This document shows positions 10,476-20,714 of a stretch of DNA of 64,000 nt, in pieces. The stretch lies in the NCBI RefSeq assembly GCF_020509005.1, contig NC_063012.1, positions 8,432,001 to 8,496,000 of the forward strand, written 5' to 3'. A program made the translations under genes and the position numbers. The notes beneath the pieces were generated by a model. The model searched no databases, was not told the origin of the DNA, and saw only the letters and a program-made list of their open reading frames with translations. This DNA is from Fulvia fulva (Eukaryota > Ascomycota > Dothideomycetes > Mycosphaerellales > Mycosphaerellaceae). How positions within the stretch are numbered: position 1 is the first letter of the stretch; each line of letters begins with the position of its first letter.

Positions 10476-11320
10476 ATGGTCGACTACTCTAAGAAGAAGA
10501 ACGACGAGCTTGCGGCACTATGCAAAGAGCGCAGCCTTCCTCACACAGGCAAGAAGGCTGACCTGGTGAAGCGACTCGAAGACTACGATGCAAAAGCGGA
10601 CAGCGGCACAGCAGCAGCACCCGCAAAAGCAGAGGACGAGATCGACTGGGACGAGGAGCCAGCAGCAGAGACGGCGAAAGCAGCAACAACAGAACCTGCC
10701 GCAAACGCGATAGCAGCAGGAGGTGTCGGTGAGGTGTCCAACCCACAAGCCGTGCCTAACCAAGAAGCCGCGATCGATCCTGCCAAGACAGATGACCTGA
10801 GCGTTGCGCCTCCGGAAGGCACGACAGAGGCGAAGCCAACGAGCACAATGCCAGATCGCACTATCGACGAGGAGCTGGAGAAGCTGAAGAAGCGCGCAGA
10901 GAAGTTCGGCAACCCACCCGAGATGTTAGAGAACATCAAGAAGATGGAACGCGCGAAGAAGTTTGGCGTCGAGGGTGAGCCGGGTCTGGGCATGCTCAAC
11001 CAAGCACTATCGACAGAGAAGCCATATGGTAAGCGTGGACGCGAAGGCGCGGAGAACGATGGTGGCATTCGCAAGAGGAGCAAGGTGCGGCCTGGTAAGA
11101 AGGGAGGTGGTGGCGGTGAGGCTAAGCCGAAGAAGGAGAGCAACGAGAAGAGCAATGGCGGCTACCCAAGCTGGATGACCGACAAAGATAAAGAGGTGAG
11201 TGTTCTATCTGGACCATTCTGTGGTCATGCGCATGGACTGGGGATCGAGAATGTGGTTGCGTGGCTGACACTTTACCTGTGCAGGCAGCTGAACGACGCA
11301 AGGCGAAGTTCTCCTCTTAG
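10476..11320 (+). CDS. SAP-domain protein, Tho1-like RNA-binding/mRNP factor
   Basis: Exons 10476..11195 and 11285..11320 give 251 residues; the intron is 89 nt with GTGAGT and GCAG. The N-terminus (about 3-40) is a SAP motif: YSKKKNDELAALCKERSLP, then GKKADLVKRLEDYD. The centre is Ala/Glu-rich and low in complexity. Residues about 125-170 contain the conserved Tho1/MOS11 C-terminal module: ELEKLKKRAEKFG and a nearby KMERAKKFG. The tail is Lys/Gly/Arg-rich. The 12-codon last exon ends in AAERRKAKFSS, matching the basic ends of the family and supporting the splice. Tho1 proteins bind RNA and chromatin and help package nascent transcripts. Without splicing the frame would continue into unrelated sequence to 11477. 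Confidence 0.85.
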
Positions 11321-11581
11321 GAAATCGCATAGCAACATCGACGAGGCAAGGTCCACCAAACCAGGCTGGACAGATGCCATGCCACCAATAGACTCTGGCT
11401 GGGCCTACTATAAGCAGCTGCGCTGCTCTAGGAACATTTATCAATGTAACATGTCGTTGGCACCCGTTTCCCACTAGCGCGGACAAGACAATCCCTCTCC
11501 CTTCCGACAGCTGACCCGCGACATCAAGCGCTGTTACGGTGCAGCGAATATTCGGCAGCCAGGCTCCCAGCGGGAGATTGT

Positions 11582-13377
11582 TCATAGCTTTGCCTTGGCC
11601 TTTTCCCAGACTTGAACTTCTGACACGTTCGTATACTGGTCTGGAGGAAAGAACTGCGGTCCCAAGGTCTTCTTCACAATCTTTCCAGTCCCGGACTTCG
11701 GCAACTCGCCAGGTATGACGCGCAAGACAGTGGGCATCTTATAGCCTGCTAACCGGTCGCGAAGGTCTTGCCGAAGCTTCTGTATGCTGAGATCTCGCAG
11801 CGCAAACTTCTTCTCTGCTACAGGCAGATCGCCTTCGTGCTTCAGGCAAAGGGCTGCAGCTACCCGCTCGCCATACTCATCGTCGGGAACTCCTACGATC
11901 ATGACTTCGGCGACGTAGGGCAAGGCGAGTATCTCACGCTCGATGTCGAGAGCACTGATCTTGTACCCTCCGGACTTGATTATGTCGACACTCGCTCTTC
12001 CCATGATAAAGTAGTAATCGCCTTCTTTTCGAGCGATGTCACCCGTCCTACACGTTCGTCAGCAATGCGAGGTCGCCGGATTCGGATATGACAGGCTCAC
12101 CTGTAGAACCCATCTTCAGTATGCGAAACAGCGGTCGCTTCGGGATCAAACAAGAATTTCGAGAACATCCCTGGCGACTTGGCAAGCACTTCCCCTTGGT
12201 CCCCCTCCGATAGTTGGACTTCACAACCGGGCAACAAATTACCTACTGAGCCATCGGGTACGCTTTTGTCTGCTATGCGGACTCTGAAGACAGCACCGGT
12301 TTCGGTCATGCCATATCTGAGAAGAATATTCTTGCCGAGAAGCCCTCGCCAGAAGTCTGCGATAGGTTTGGGAAGTGCCGATGTTCCGCAGATACACGCT
12401 CTGAGACTCCTCGCTCCGTCAACATAATTTTGCGCATCCGGCTTCGACGAAATGTGCTGCTGGAAGTATCGCATCATACGCATGTATATTGTCGGTACTC
12501 CTGAGAAGAATGTCACTCCTCCTTTGCGCAATCGTTCCCACGTCCACTTGGAATCGAAGCTACCACTTCGGAACTCCATCAAGGCCCCAGAGATCAGCCA
12601 AGGAAAGAACATCATCCCAATTCCGGTCGCGTGGTGCACGGGCAAGAGGTGAAGACACACATCGTTGGAGGTTATGCCGTAATGGTCGACCACACTCATC
12701 GCTTCATCGTGGACGAAGGCTCGCCGCATCACGGCACCCTTTGGTGGGCCGGTCGTGCCTGAGGTGAAGATCACCACACCCGGCGCGTTATCATCGAGAA
12801 ACCGATCCGAGGAGACGATAATCTGCGATGGTCGCAGAGGTGGCGTTTGCAGGGAAGGCGCTACCGGTATGCAGATGAAAAGCGAGCTTGCGTCGCGGTC
12901 CTTGACCAGCTTTTCTAGCGACAGACCAAGTCGTAACGCGTCTGAAGATACTAAGAGCGCAGCCGCGCGGGACTTTTGCGCAAAGTAAAGTGCTTCCTCG
13001 GGCGGAAGCGCGGTGGTCATGGGCACTACTGCTGATCCCAATGCCAACGCCGCCAGGATCGCAACGGCGAACTCATATCCACCTCCAGCCAAAATCGCGA
13101 TGTAGACTTCCTCGCGGTTAGTCAGAGCTTGTCTAGTTGGAGAACTTAGGTTCGACCAGACTCGAGACCGAAAGGCCAAGACATCGCTCAGGAGCTGGAG
13201 ATGAGTTGCTTCGACGCCTGTGTTGACATCTCGAATGCAGGTCCGCGGTGGATCTGCATGTGCGAAGCGGACAAGGCGATTGAAGAGAGGATGGCAAGGA
13301 AAGACATTGTCGCCTGTGTGTGGTGGTACGTGTTGTGTTCGATCGCCTGGGTCGGCTGTAGTGCATGGCGATCTCAT
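11582..13377 (-). CDS. peroxisomal-type AMP-dependent acyl-CoA synthetase (ACSF3-like)
   Basis: Exons, in transcript order, 13377..12101 and 12047..11582 give 580 residues. The 53-nt intron restores GFYR followed by TGDIARKEGDYYF, the normal continuation of the adenylate-forming hinge. Motifs in order: VIFTSGTTGPPKGAVM (phosphate-binding loop), LLRYGMTETGAVF (adenine/acyl region), TGD, the KSGGYKISALDIE hinge, and PKSGTGKIVKK with the catalytic Lys. The layout is closest to the ACSF3/malonyl-CoA-synthetase-like branch, but the substrate cannot be read from sequence. The last three residues are AKL, a PTS1 variant. An ATG at 13533 would add 52 poorly organised residues; 13377 is preferred. The gene is divergent from the acyl-CoA oxidase gene. 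Confidence 0.85.
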
Positions 13378-13914
13378 GATGGTTGACAGTGGCAATACAT
13401 CTGAGAAGATGTTCTTGGAATCCCAATCGCTGTGTGCGGTTCTTGCGTCTGGAGTGTAAGTCGAGGACGAGTTTACTGTTTTTCTCTCCAGTTGACGAAA
13501 TAGGGCAGCTATGCTCGGGAACGTCGGTGGCATATGGCTCGTTGCCGCTAATCAACGAGCCACAATGGATTAGAATGCTGACCGGTCTCAGTGTACTTGC
13601 ACAACATGTCCTCACAGCATATCGAGGCCGAGATCGCTGGCGAGACATTGTACAGTACATGATCATGAAACACAACGGGTGAGGTGCCGTTAGCCGCGAA
13701 CCCCGCATGGGGTGAGATGTGGTCAATGGACATCTCTCACGCTTACGCGCTCCGAATCTCGGGTACATTGCCGAGGGTATCAAGGTCATAGACGTTGTTA
13801 TACCATTGACGTTGATGACGAGTCAGCAAAACTTATATTGCATCGTGGAGCCATCAACAACGTGAGCAAGACACCGTCGACAGACAGCACGACTATCTAG
13901 GCACTGGAGCCATC
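13378..13914. promoter_or_regulatory. bidirectional promoter, acyl-CoA synthetase and acyl-CoA oxidase
   Basis: About 540 bp shared by two divergent genes whose products both end in AKL. Co-regulation is inferred. It contains one CCGAGG at 13771-13776 (CCTCGG on the other strand), listed separately. No open frame here has coding character. Confidence 0.5.
13771..13776 (-). promoter_or_regulatory. CCTCGG core, candidate FarA/FarB fatty-acid response site
   Basis: The hexamer lies about 140 bp upstream of the acyl-CoA oxidase start. CCTCGG is the known core recognised by the Zn2Cys6 regulators FarA/FarB that induce beta-oxidation genes in Aspergillus. A single hexamer occurs by chance fairly often, so this is suggestive only. 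Confidence 0.35.
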
Positions 13915-15975
13915 ATGCCGGACTTCTCAGATAATCTGAAGCCGGCCTCGCCAACAGGGCCGGAAATACTGTCAAAAGAAAGAGGGCAGTCAGATGTACC
14001 GGTTGACGAGCTGTCGCAACACCTTCTCTCCAGAAATGACTTCCTCTCCAGGCAACGGCGGATTCTGCCAATAATCGAGAAAGATCCATTGTTCCGGAAG
14101 GAGAAGCAGCTGAACCTGGCAAGACCAGAACGCTACCAGCTAGGCCTGGCACGAGCCAAGAAACTCCGAAGGTACATGGACCAACATGCCTGGGACGAGG
14201 AAGACTTTAAGATGGCAGAGTACCTGTGCGACGATGTTAGTCCTTTCATGGTCCACGAGGCGATGTTCCCGACCACCATTCGAGAGCAGGGCAGCGAGGA
14301 GCAAAGAAAGCACTGGTTGCCTCGAATCGAACGGTGGGAGGTCATAGGGTGTTATGCGCAAACAGAGCTGGGCCATGGCAGCAATGTCAAAGGCTTGGAG
14401 TGTCGAGCGACGTGGGATCCCAAAGCTGGAGAATTCGTCATTCACAGCCCAACACTAACGGCCAGCAAATGGTGGAATGGTAGCATGGGACGTACTGCGA
14501 ATCATGCTATTGTTGTTGCACAGCTCCATGTGCCCAAGTCGAGAGAGTCAACGGAGTTAATCAACCACGGGCCACATACATTCATCGTTCAGATCAGAGA
14601 TATGAAGACACACCAACCTCTGGAAGGCATCGTTGTTGGAGACATTGGCCCGAAGTACGGCTACGCTTCAATGGATAACGGGTACCTCTTACTTAACAAC
14701 ATCCGGGTACCGCACTCTGCTATGCTGTCGAATTACTCGAGGATAGACCCAAACAACTGTACCTATACGAAGCCTGCCAACCCAGCTGTTGTATACGGCA
14801 GTCTGACGGCAGTACGAGCCAGCATCATCATGCATGCGAGGCTGATTATCGCCCGAGCTGTAACGATCGCTGTTCGATATGCTACGATCAGAAAGCAATT
14901 CCAGGACCGTGACAGCAGCGACAAATTTGCCCCAGAGATGTCCGTGCTAGACTACCCAACAGTGCAGATCCGCATCCTACCACTCCTGGCCACAGCATAC
15001 GCACTACACTATACTGGCGAGGCTATGCACAATTTGTACTCCAGCACCAGAGCCGAGATCGACAAGGGAGATTTCAGCAAACTCGCAATACTACATGCTC
15101 AGTCGTCTGGTCTCAAGAGCCTGTGCACCGAGTTGGCAGCCAACAGTATCGAAACCTGTCGAAGGGCCATGGGTGGTCATGGCTTCATGGCATCGAGTGG
15201 CTTTATTCAGCTTAACAATGACTATCTGTCCAAGCCCACAGTCGAAGGAGACAACTGGATGATCACGCAGCAGACTGCACGATATCTTATCAAACATATG
15301 CAAGCAGCTGTGGCATCGAAGGGCGAAGCACAGGACGACTTCGAGCAGATCTGCCGAGACTGGCTGAAGAATGAGAAGGGCTCGAAGCCATCACCATACC
15401 GCATCTTCGACAGTGATGAGCAGCTCATGAATGCCTTCCATCGCAGGTCACGAGACATCACGTATCGTGCATACGTTGATCGGTTTGAGAAGAAGCGTAG
15501 CTGGAACAGCATGCTCCTTCAACTTCGAAAAGCCAGCGTGGCTGAGTCACAGTCGATACTGGTGACAAACTTCCACGAAGCTATGTCGCGTTCCAACCTC
15601 TCATCAACACTGAGATCGCACCTCCAGCTCCAATTCCGCCTGTTCGCTTACTTCACCATGGACAACGAGGCTCGTGACTTTGCCAAGGCGAACGCTGTTT
15701 GTGACGAGGACCTGGACGAGCTGACTGCAAGGATCCAGGATCTCATGGCTCAGATCAGGCCTCATGCTGTGAGGCTCGTCGATGCGTGGAGTATACCTGA
15801 CTTCCTTCTGGACAGTGCTCTGGGAAGATCGGACGGTAAGGTGTATGAAGATCTGTTCAACAGGGCCCATAGACTGAACCCGCTGAACGAGATTACGTTC
15901 AACTCGTATTACAAAGATGAGGAGATCGTCAGAGGTGGCGGACTGGGCATCAAGGACATACTAGCCAAGCTATAG
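13915..15975 (+). CDS. peroxisomal acyl-CoA oxidase
   Basis: A single 686-residue exon, normal for the family. The enzyme uses FAD and O2 to convert acyl-CoA to trans-2-enoyl-CoA plus H2O2, the first step of peroxisomal beta-oxidation. Family blocks are clear: CYAQTELGHGSNVKGLECRA at about 143-162 (acyl-CoA dehydrogenase/oxidase FAD and substrate region), KWWNGSMGRTANHA at about 184-197, RKQFQDRD near 326, CRRAMGGHGFMASSGF at about 415-430, and KPTVEGDNWMITQQTARYL at about 440-458, where the Glu of VEGDN is the expected catalytic base. The protein ends in ILAKL, giving a C-terminal AKL peroxisomal signal. It shares a promoter with the acyl-CoA synthetase and is convergent, 34 bp apart, with the enoyl-CoA isomerase. 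Strong assignment. Confidence 0.95.
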   Translation: MPDFSDNLKPASPTGPEILSKERGQSDVPVDELSQHLLSRNDFLSRQRRILPIIEKDPLFRKEKQLNLARPERYQLGLARAKKLRRYMDQHAWDEEDFKMAEYLCDDVSPFMVHEAMFPTTIREQGSEEQRKHWLPRIERWEVIGCYAQTELGHGSNVKGLECRATWDPKAGEFVIHSPTLTASKWWNGSMGRTANHAIVVAQLHVPKSRESTELINHGPHTFIVQIRDMKTHQPLEGIVVGDIGPKYGYASMDNGYLLLNNIRVPHSAMLSNYSRIDPNNCTYTKPANPAVVYGSLTAVRASIIMHARLIIARAVTIAVRYATIRKQFQDRDSSDKFAPEMSVLDYPTVQIRILPLLATAYALHYTGEAMHNLYSSTRAEIDKGDFSKLAILHAQSSGLKSLCTELAANSIETCRRAMGGHGFMASSGFIQLNNDYLSKPTVEGDNWMITQQTARYLIKHMQAAVASKGEAQDDFEQICRDWLKNEKGSKPSPYRIFDSDEQLMNAFHRRSRDITYRAYVDRFEKKRSWNSMLLQLRKASVAESQSILVTNFHEAMSRSNLSSTLRSHLQLQFRLFAYFTMDNEARDFAKANAVCDEDLDELTARIQDLMAQIRPHAVRLVDAWSIPDFLLDSALGRSDGKVYEDLFNRAHRLNPLNEITFNSYYKDEEIVRGGGLGIKDILAKL

Positions 15976-16009
15976 CATAGCTCCGTACAATCAACCTTGA
16001 ATACATGGA

Positions 16010-16830
16010 TCATATCTTCGCCTTCGCCGCTGATCCAACCATGCTCCCATGGATATAACTGATCTCCCGGAAATGCCTCCCCGCATCTCCATACAATTCA
16101 TTCCTCAAAAGACTCCAAACCCCCATCTTCGACTTTGGCGCCACCTGCTTCGCCTTCGCCATCGCCACATCGAACATTCTCTCCGGCTCCGCAATCTCAT
16201 CCACAATCCCGTCCTTTAAAGCCTGCTCGCCGGTCCAGCGGTGCGCTTCCAATAACATCTTCCGTGCCACTTGTGGTTGCAACTTCAGGCGTGGTAGAGC
16301 GCCAATCCCGGGGAAGTGAAGGCCTAGATTTACAGGGGGCATGGAGATGAAGCCCCGTTTGGAGTTCATAATGCGGTAGTCGTGGGAGAGAGCGAATGGT
16401 CCTGCACCGCCGAAGGTGTGGCCGGTGATGAGAGCGATGGTGGGGAAGGGAAAGTCGACTAGGGTGGCCAGGAGGGGATAGAAGCCCTCGGAATTGGCGT
16501 AAGGATTGTTGTCGGCTTCGTCTAGTTCGAGGCCCTGGGAAGTGTCAGGATTTGTTCGTTGACATTGTTAAGGATGTGGAGGTGATTGCCACACTGCGAA
16601 TTGGCCGTGACACTTACTGTACACCAGAATTTGGCATCGTTGCCCTTTGTGATGACAGCCCCTTCTGCATCGTCTCCGAGGATCTTGTGGACTTTGTTGT
16701 ATGCTGCGATTAGTTTCTGGGCATAGGCGCTGTTGATTCTGTTCTCTGGTGCTTTTCGCATGGTCAGGATGAAGATGTTGTCATATTGGTCTAGCGCCAG
16801 ATCTGGCTCGTCAATGATGGACTTAGACAT
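16010..16830 (-). CDS. enoyl-CoA hydratase/isomerase, probable peroxisomal delta3,delta2-enoyl-CoA isomerase
   Basis: Exons, in transcript order, 16830..16618 and 16534..16010 give 245 residues; the 83-nt intron starts GTAAGT. The joined protein reads KFWCT then GLELDEADNNP, the standard crotonase continuation. Later blocks are ITGHTFGGAGPFALSHDYRIM (oxyanion-hole region, split here as residues about 110-130) and GFISMPPVNLGL, typical of the peroxisomal delta3,delta2-enoyl-CoA isomerase branch that moves double bonds during breakdown of unsaturated fatty acids. The C-terminus is AKI, a known PTS1 variant, as in the Candida tropicalis multifunctional beta-oxidation enzyme. The start at 16830 (MSKSIIDEP) is chosen because the open frame upstream has no crotonase character. 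Isomerase versus hydratase is not settled by sequence alone. Confidence 0.88.
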
Positions 16831-16940
16831 GTTGAATCGGTATATGAGAAGTGATGGAGGTGCCAATCGTTTGTTGTGCTCCCTACATGTACATATGAGT
16901 TGATGATGTCTGTCGGTGTCAATGAGGTCGCTGCAGTAGG

Positions 16941-16946
16941 CCGAGG
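16941..16946 (-). promoter_or_regulatory. CCTCGG core upstream of the enoyl-CoA isomerase gene
   Basis: CCGAGG on the plus strand, CCTCGG in the orientation of the gene, about 110 bp upstream of its start codon. It is the same FarA/FarB core seen in the neighbouring bidirectional promoter. Short motif, so low confidence. Confidence 0.35.
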
Positions 16947-17248
16947 ATGTCGGGTAGAGTGGAGAAGGAGCTTGCCGACTTCGCTTGTTTGACTTCAGCA
17001 CTGGGCAGCTTGCCTCCTGCCTCAGGCTGCCTGTCTTTCTTCGCCAACGACAACCACGCTGCATCTTCGTAACGTGTAACGTGATCTCGCATCCGATAGG
17101 ATATGGATCCAGGAAGATGGAAGCCCTGATCGTAGACACCGAGTCAATGACCACGGCTTGAAGCCCGCCGTATCATGTATGTACGTGCACGTCGAATGTC
17201 GGGGTCGGGGTCGCGTGTATTGCTAATGTGCTGGAAAGCACTGCAGTC

Positions 17249-17536
17249 TTAGGATATGCCTAAGTCCATGGTCGGCTCAATAATCCAGGCCGGATGGTTA
17301 CTGCAGACTGGACACGGCACATGGTCTTCGCTGTAGGGTAGAGTACAATGTTGGTATCTGTCTGGCTTGCAGCAGTGACGTGTCGAGTATATTGACAGAA
17401 AGGTCCCTCGCTTCACACGAGTCGTGCATATGCAGAAGGTTCGAAACCCCATAGAATCCTTCATATGCTTATCTGCTAGCCTTATGGCGTATGCAAACCA
17501 GCCCATCGGGGAATTACCAATGATTACTCGCAGCAT
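17249..17536 (-). CDS. possible small Cys-rich protein
   Basis: A 95-codon frame; a start at the internal Met of MGWFAYAIRL is also possible. The C-terminal half has a Cys/His pattern: CIC, then HCCKPDRYQHC, then CPVCSNHP, which could be a small zinc-binding module or a disulphide-rich protein. It has no signal peptide, so secretion is not supported. It has no homologue I recognise and no conserved neighbour. It may be a chance frame. Confidence 0.3.
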   Translation of the reverse strand: MLRVIIGNSPMGWFAYAIRLADKHMKDSMGFRTFCICTTRVKRGTFLSIYSTRHCCKPDRYQHCTLPYSEDHVPCPVCSNHPAWIIEPTMDLGIS

Positions 17537-18476
17537 AATGAACCTCTGAGCTTCACTTCCGTGCGTGAAGAGAGTCCATGAACCATGACTTGACAGTTCG
17601 AACGCTTTCGAACGGCATTACCTCATTAAAGGTGCATAACCAGATCGTGATGTTCGAAAGTAACGCGACAAGTACTGGCGACTTCGCGCTTCGCGGCGGT
17701 ACAGTTGGTGCTGCACAGAAGTGCTCATTCGTCAGATCCGGGTCATAGCTCAGGAAAGGGACTCGATACGGCCAACAGGAACAGAGTCGACACTATCGCT
17801 CGGTCCTGGGCGGTGGGAGCCTCTCGCTGGATGATGCATCTAGACATGCTCACCCTCATCTGTGTCTAGCATCAGGAAGAACCTCCCACCAGATCGGGTC
17901 TGCCCATTGGGTTTGAGATCATGCTGGCTAGGCTCACCAGAGCTCAGCCAGCACATTTAGAGTGAAGCTCCGTACAAGTTGTACGCTCGATCTACACCGT
18001 CAAGGCAGTACTACGGTATACAAAGCCAGAGTCGTGCCTGTTGCCATGGAACTTTCAGTGACACTGCCCAGCAACAAGCTGCGCGAAGATGATGGTCCTG
18101 GGATGGAGTCCTGATCAATCCTGCACTATGTGTTCGAAGCGATAATCAATATAGTTCCAAGACTTCGCCAATGCAATGACGATCGTAAGGTTCAACTGCG
18201 TCTTCTTCCGTGAGACTGCTGTTCTGCTCTCAGTCCAATGAGGTCATGCTTTGTGTGGCTGCTGTCCTCTTGACTTGTGCCATAGTGATCTCGGCTTTGG
18301 CTTCATCATGGAAGAGCTTACTGCTATTATTATATGTGGTTGATATTGAGACAGTGGGCATTGATTGGTCAGCAATGGCAATCAAAAGATACTGTTCTTA
18401 ATCGCCAGTATTTCCCCGTGTATCGTCCCAGAGCATCGCCCGCCGACCAGGTCTTATCTTTCGACCATGCAAGATT

Positions 18477-20628
18477 ATGCTTGTCACACTGTTCATTCTG
18501 CTCGTGCTCGTCACCGTCGCTCTCCTTCCACGCAGTACGAGGATATTGTCGCCTCCGGCGGGAACCAGATTGCCTGGGCCACCAGGGCTCCCATTCATCG
18601 GCAATGTCCTCGACATCACCTCGAAATGTGTCTGGACGAAGTTCCATGAGTGGGCAGAGAAGTACGGGCCAATATACCAAGTCAATCTGGGAGGGACGAA
18701 CCACGTTTGGTTGACTCGCGATCATGTTGCTCAAGAGCTGTTGTCGAAACGCAGCGCAATCTACTCTGGACGACCTCTCATACCAGCTTTGGAGCAGGAC
18801 AATCGGACCAGCGACAAGTACGTTCCGTTGATGTCTCCGAACTCTACCTGGTCCCGTCAACGCAAGTTCGGCAAGCAGATCTTGGATCAGTCGCAAAAGG
18901 CTGACTTCTTCGGATACCCTGAGCTGGAGACTGTTGGTCTTCTACATGAGCTGATGACTGAGCCCACAAAGTACGACGAATAGCTAGAGTCCTTCGTCGC
19001 AAGAACGACATGTCGTCTCGCATGGGGAACGCCGACGCCGGCTGATGAGCTCAAGCAACGAGCTTGCGAGTTGCTCGTCGCTGTCTCACCCAACGGCTCT
19101 TGGGGCAACAAGCTTCCTGTCGTCATGTCGCTCCCTGCTAGATGGTGCAAGGCCAAAGCCTGGGAGCTGCGACGAGGCAAGACCGAAACGAAGTTCTTCA
19201 AAACGCTGCAAGATGAGGCAGAACAATCGATCGAGACCAACCCCGACTCCACTTCGTCTAACCCCATCCTGGACCAAGACGTTCCTCGAGAACCAAACGA
19301 GCCTAGGTTTTTCCAACCGTCTCGAAGGCGCCCATGCCATCGGTATGCACGGCATAGCCGGCGCCCTCACCATCGCCGCACCAATGCAGAGTTTCTGTCT
19401 CGCGATGACCCACCATGCACAGTTTCAACACATCCTTCACGAAGAGATCGACCGCGTTGTTGGGGATAGTATGCCGACGCTCGCTGATGTGCCCAACATG
19501 CCAGTCCTCCGCGCCTTTATTCGTGAGACACTTCGATGGAGACCTCTTATACCAACTGGGATCCCTCATGCATTGGAAGATGATGATGTGTATGAGGGGT
19601 ACCATATACCAAAAGGAACCGTGGTTCATCCTCTGGAGTGGTCAATCTCCAGAGATCCGAAGGTATTCCCACAGCCAGAAGAGTGGAATCCTATGAGGTG
19701 GTTAGAGGAGCAGTATCCAACTTATCGGAAACCTTTGACAACACATCCCACCATTACGCAGTAGTCGCAATTTGGCTACGGGAAGCGCACATGCTTGGGT
19801 ATGGGCGTCGCGGAAGCGGATCTGTTTGTTGGCTTGGGGAGTTTTGCTTGGCTGTTCTCGATATCGACCTCCGGTACAACGATAGGCGACTCTCGAGCGG
19901 GACTGGATGTGAAGCACCGTCTGAATGAAGCAGGAGAAAGTGTTTCGCGACGAGGTAGCTGCTCTTCTGATTCAACGACTCTTTTCGAGATACTTGAATC
20001 TGATCAGGGGCCCGCCAGTCCTCCTCTGGAAGATGATGCAATCTCCAAGACCAAGCACAGGCGGAGTTCCGACGATTCTGGCCTCGGCGCTGAGTCGGGG
20101 ACATCTCTTTGGAAACAGCACTCGAATGACTCGGCGCTAAGTCTCTCACTCGAAAGCAAGACGCTACACGGGGTGTGCAGCAGGATGTCGAGCACGAATT
20201 TGCGCAGCTCCATTGCCGAGAGTCTCGACGTCTCCTACGTAAAGGAATCCCTCGCCGAGGTTGCGCTTGATGAGGAAGTAGATTTGATCGTACCAAGAGC
20301 GCGCTGAGTGAAGGCCGGACATCACGACGATCTGGCTCCCGACATCCCGGGCTGCTATGGATATCTACCTCCAAACTCGATCTTCCGGGAGAAACAGCAA
20401 CGTCCAGAACACGAAGGTGACCCTACAATGGATTTCAGTCCTCTCTTTATAGCGAAACCGATGCCGTTCAAGTTTGATCTGACTGTCCGCAGTCAGGTAC
20501 GAGCGAAGATCATCAATCGAGAGTATGCAGACCAGATGGCCCAAGGAGAGCTCCCAGAACCGCGCAGTTTCTGGACAGGAGGAGTGCAGGGCGACAGAGA
20601 CCATGGCTGGGGAGCTGTTTTCTCGTAG
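18477..20628 (+). pseudogene. cytochrome P450 pseudogene
   Basis: The protein pattern is that of a microsomal fungal P450: an N-terminal membrane anchor (LFILLVLVTVALL), the Pro-rich hinge LPGPPGLPFIGN, helix C WSRQRKFGKQ, helix I GMHGIAGALT, helix K ETLR in FIRETLRWRP, the FPQPEEWNPMRW block, heme-binding FGYGKRTCLGM, and a C-terminal piece LFIAKPMPFKFDLTVRSQ. It is broken in four ways. TAG at 18981-18983 interrupts one continuous frame; TAG at 19762-19764 sits just before the heme motif; the frame changes between about 19240 and 19300; and about 0.5 kb separates the heme region from the C-terminal piece, with TGA at 20305-20307. No short intron removes these stops without losing conserved residues. 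The P450 family and former substrate are unknown. Confidence 0.85.
19867..20412. other. extra sequence inside the P450 pseudogene
   Basis: P450s normally have only some 10-25 residues between the helix after the heme loop (ending ...WLFSIS at about 19866) and the C-terminal beta region (from about 20413). Here about 545 bp lie between them. The plus frame stays open for some 145 codons as a Ser/Asp/Glu-rich sequence, ending at TGA 20305. The minus strand also has open stretches. The boundaries are approximate and I see no terminal inverted repeats. It may be an inserted fragment of another gene; the donor is not identified. Confidence 0.5.
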
Positions 20629-20714
20629 TTGTCCAGAGCCCTTTGATCAATCGTCGTGTGGTGTGGAAGATATGAGGCATATCCTGAAGCGTAATGTAAC
20701 ATGTACTATCATCC

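Larger units (their letters stand above)
16831..18476. other. intergenic region of about 1.6 kb
   Basis: It lies between the isomerase gene and the P450 pseudogene. The only item with any protein character is the small Cys-rich frame at 17249-17536 (minus), listed separately. The stretch from 17540 to 18470 contains nothing I can support as a gene, RNA or repeat. Confidence 0.45.

Noticed and set aside
18970..19020. An intron that would remove the first TAG of the P450
   Set aside because: The reading frame and P450 residues continue directly after the TAG (LESFVARTTCRLAWG), so any intron long enough to be spliced would delete conserved sequence.
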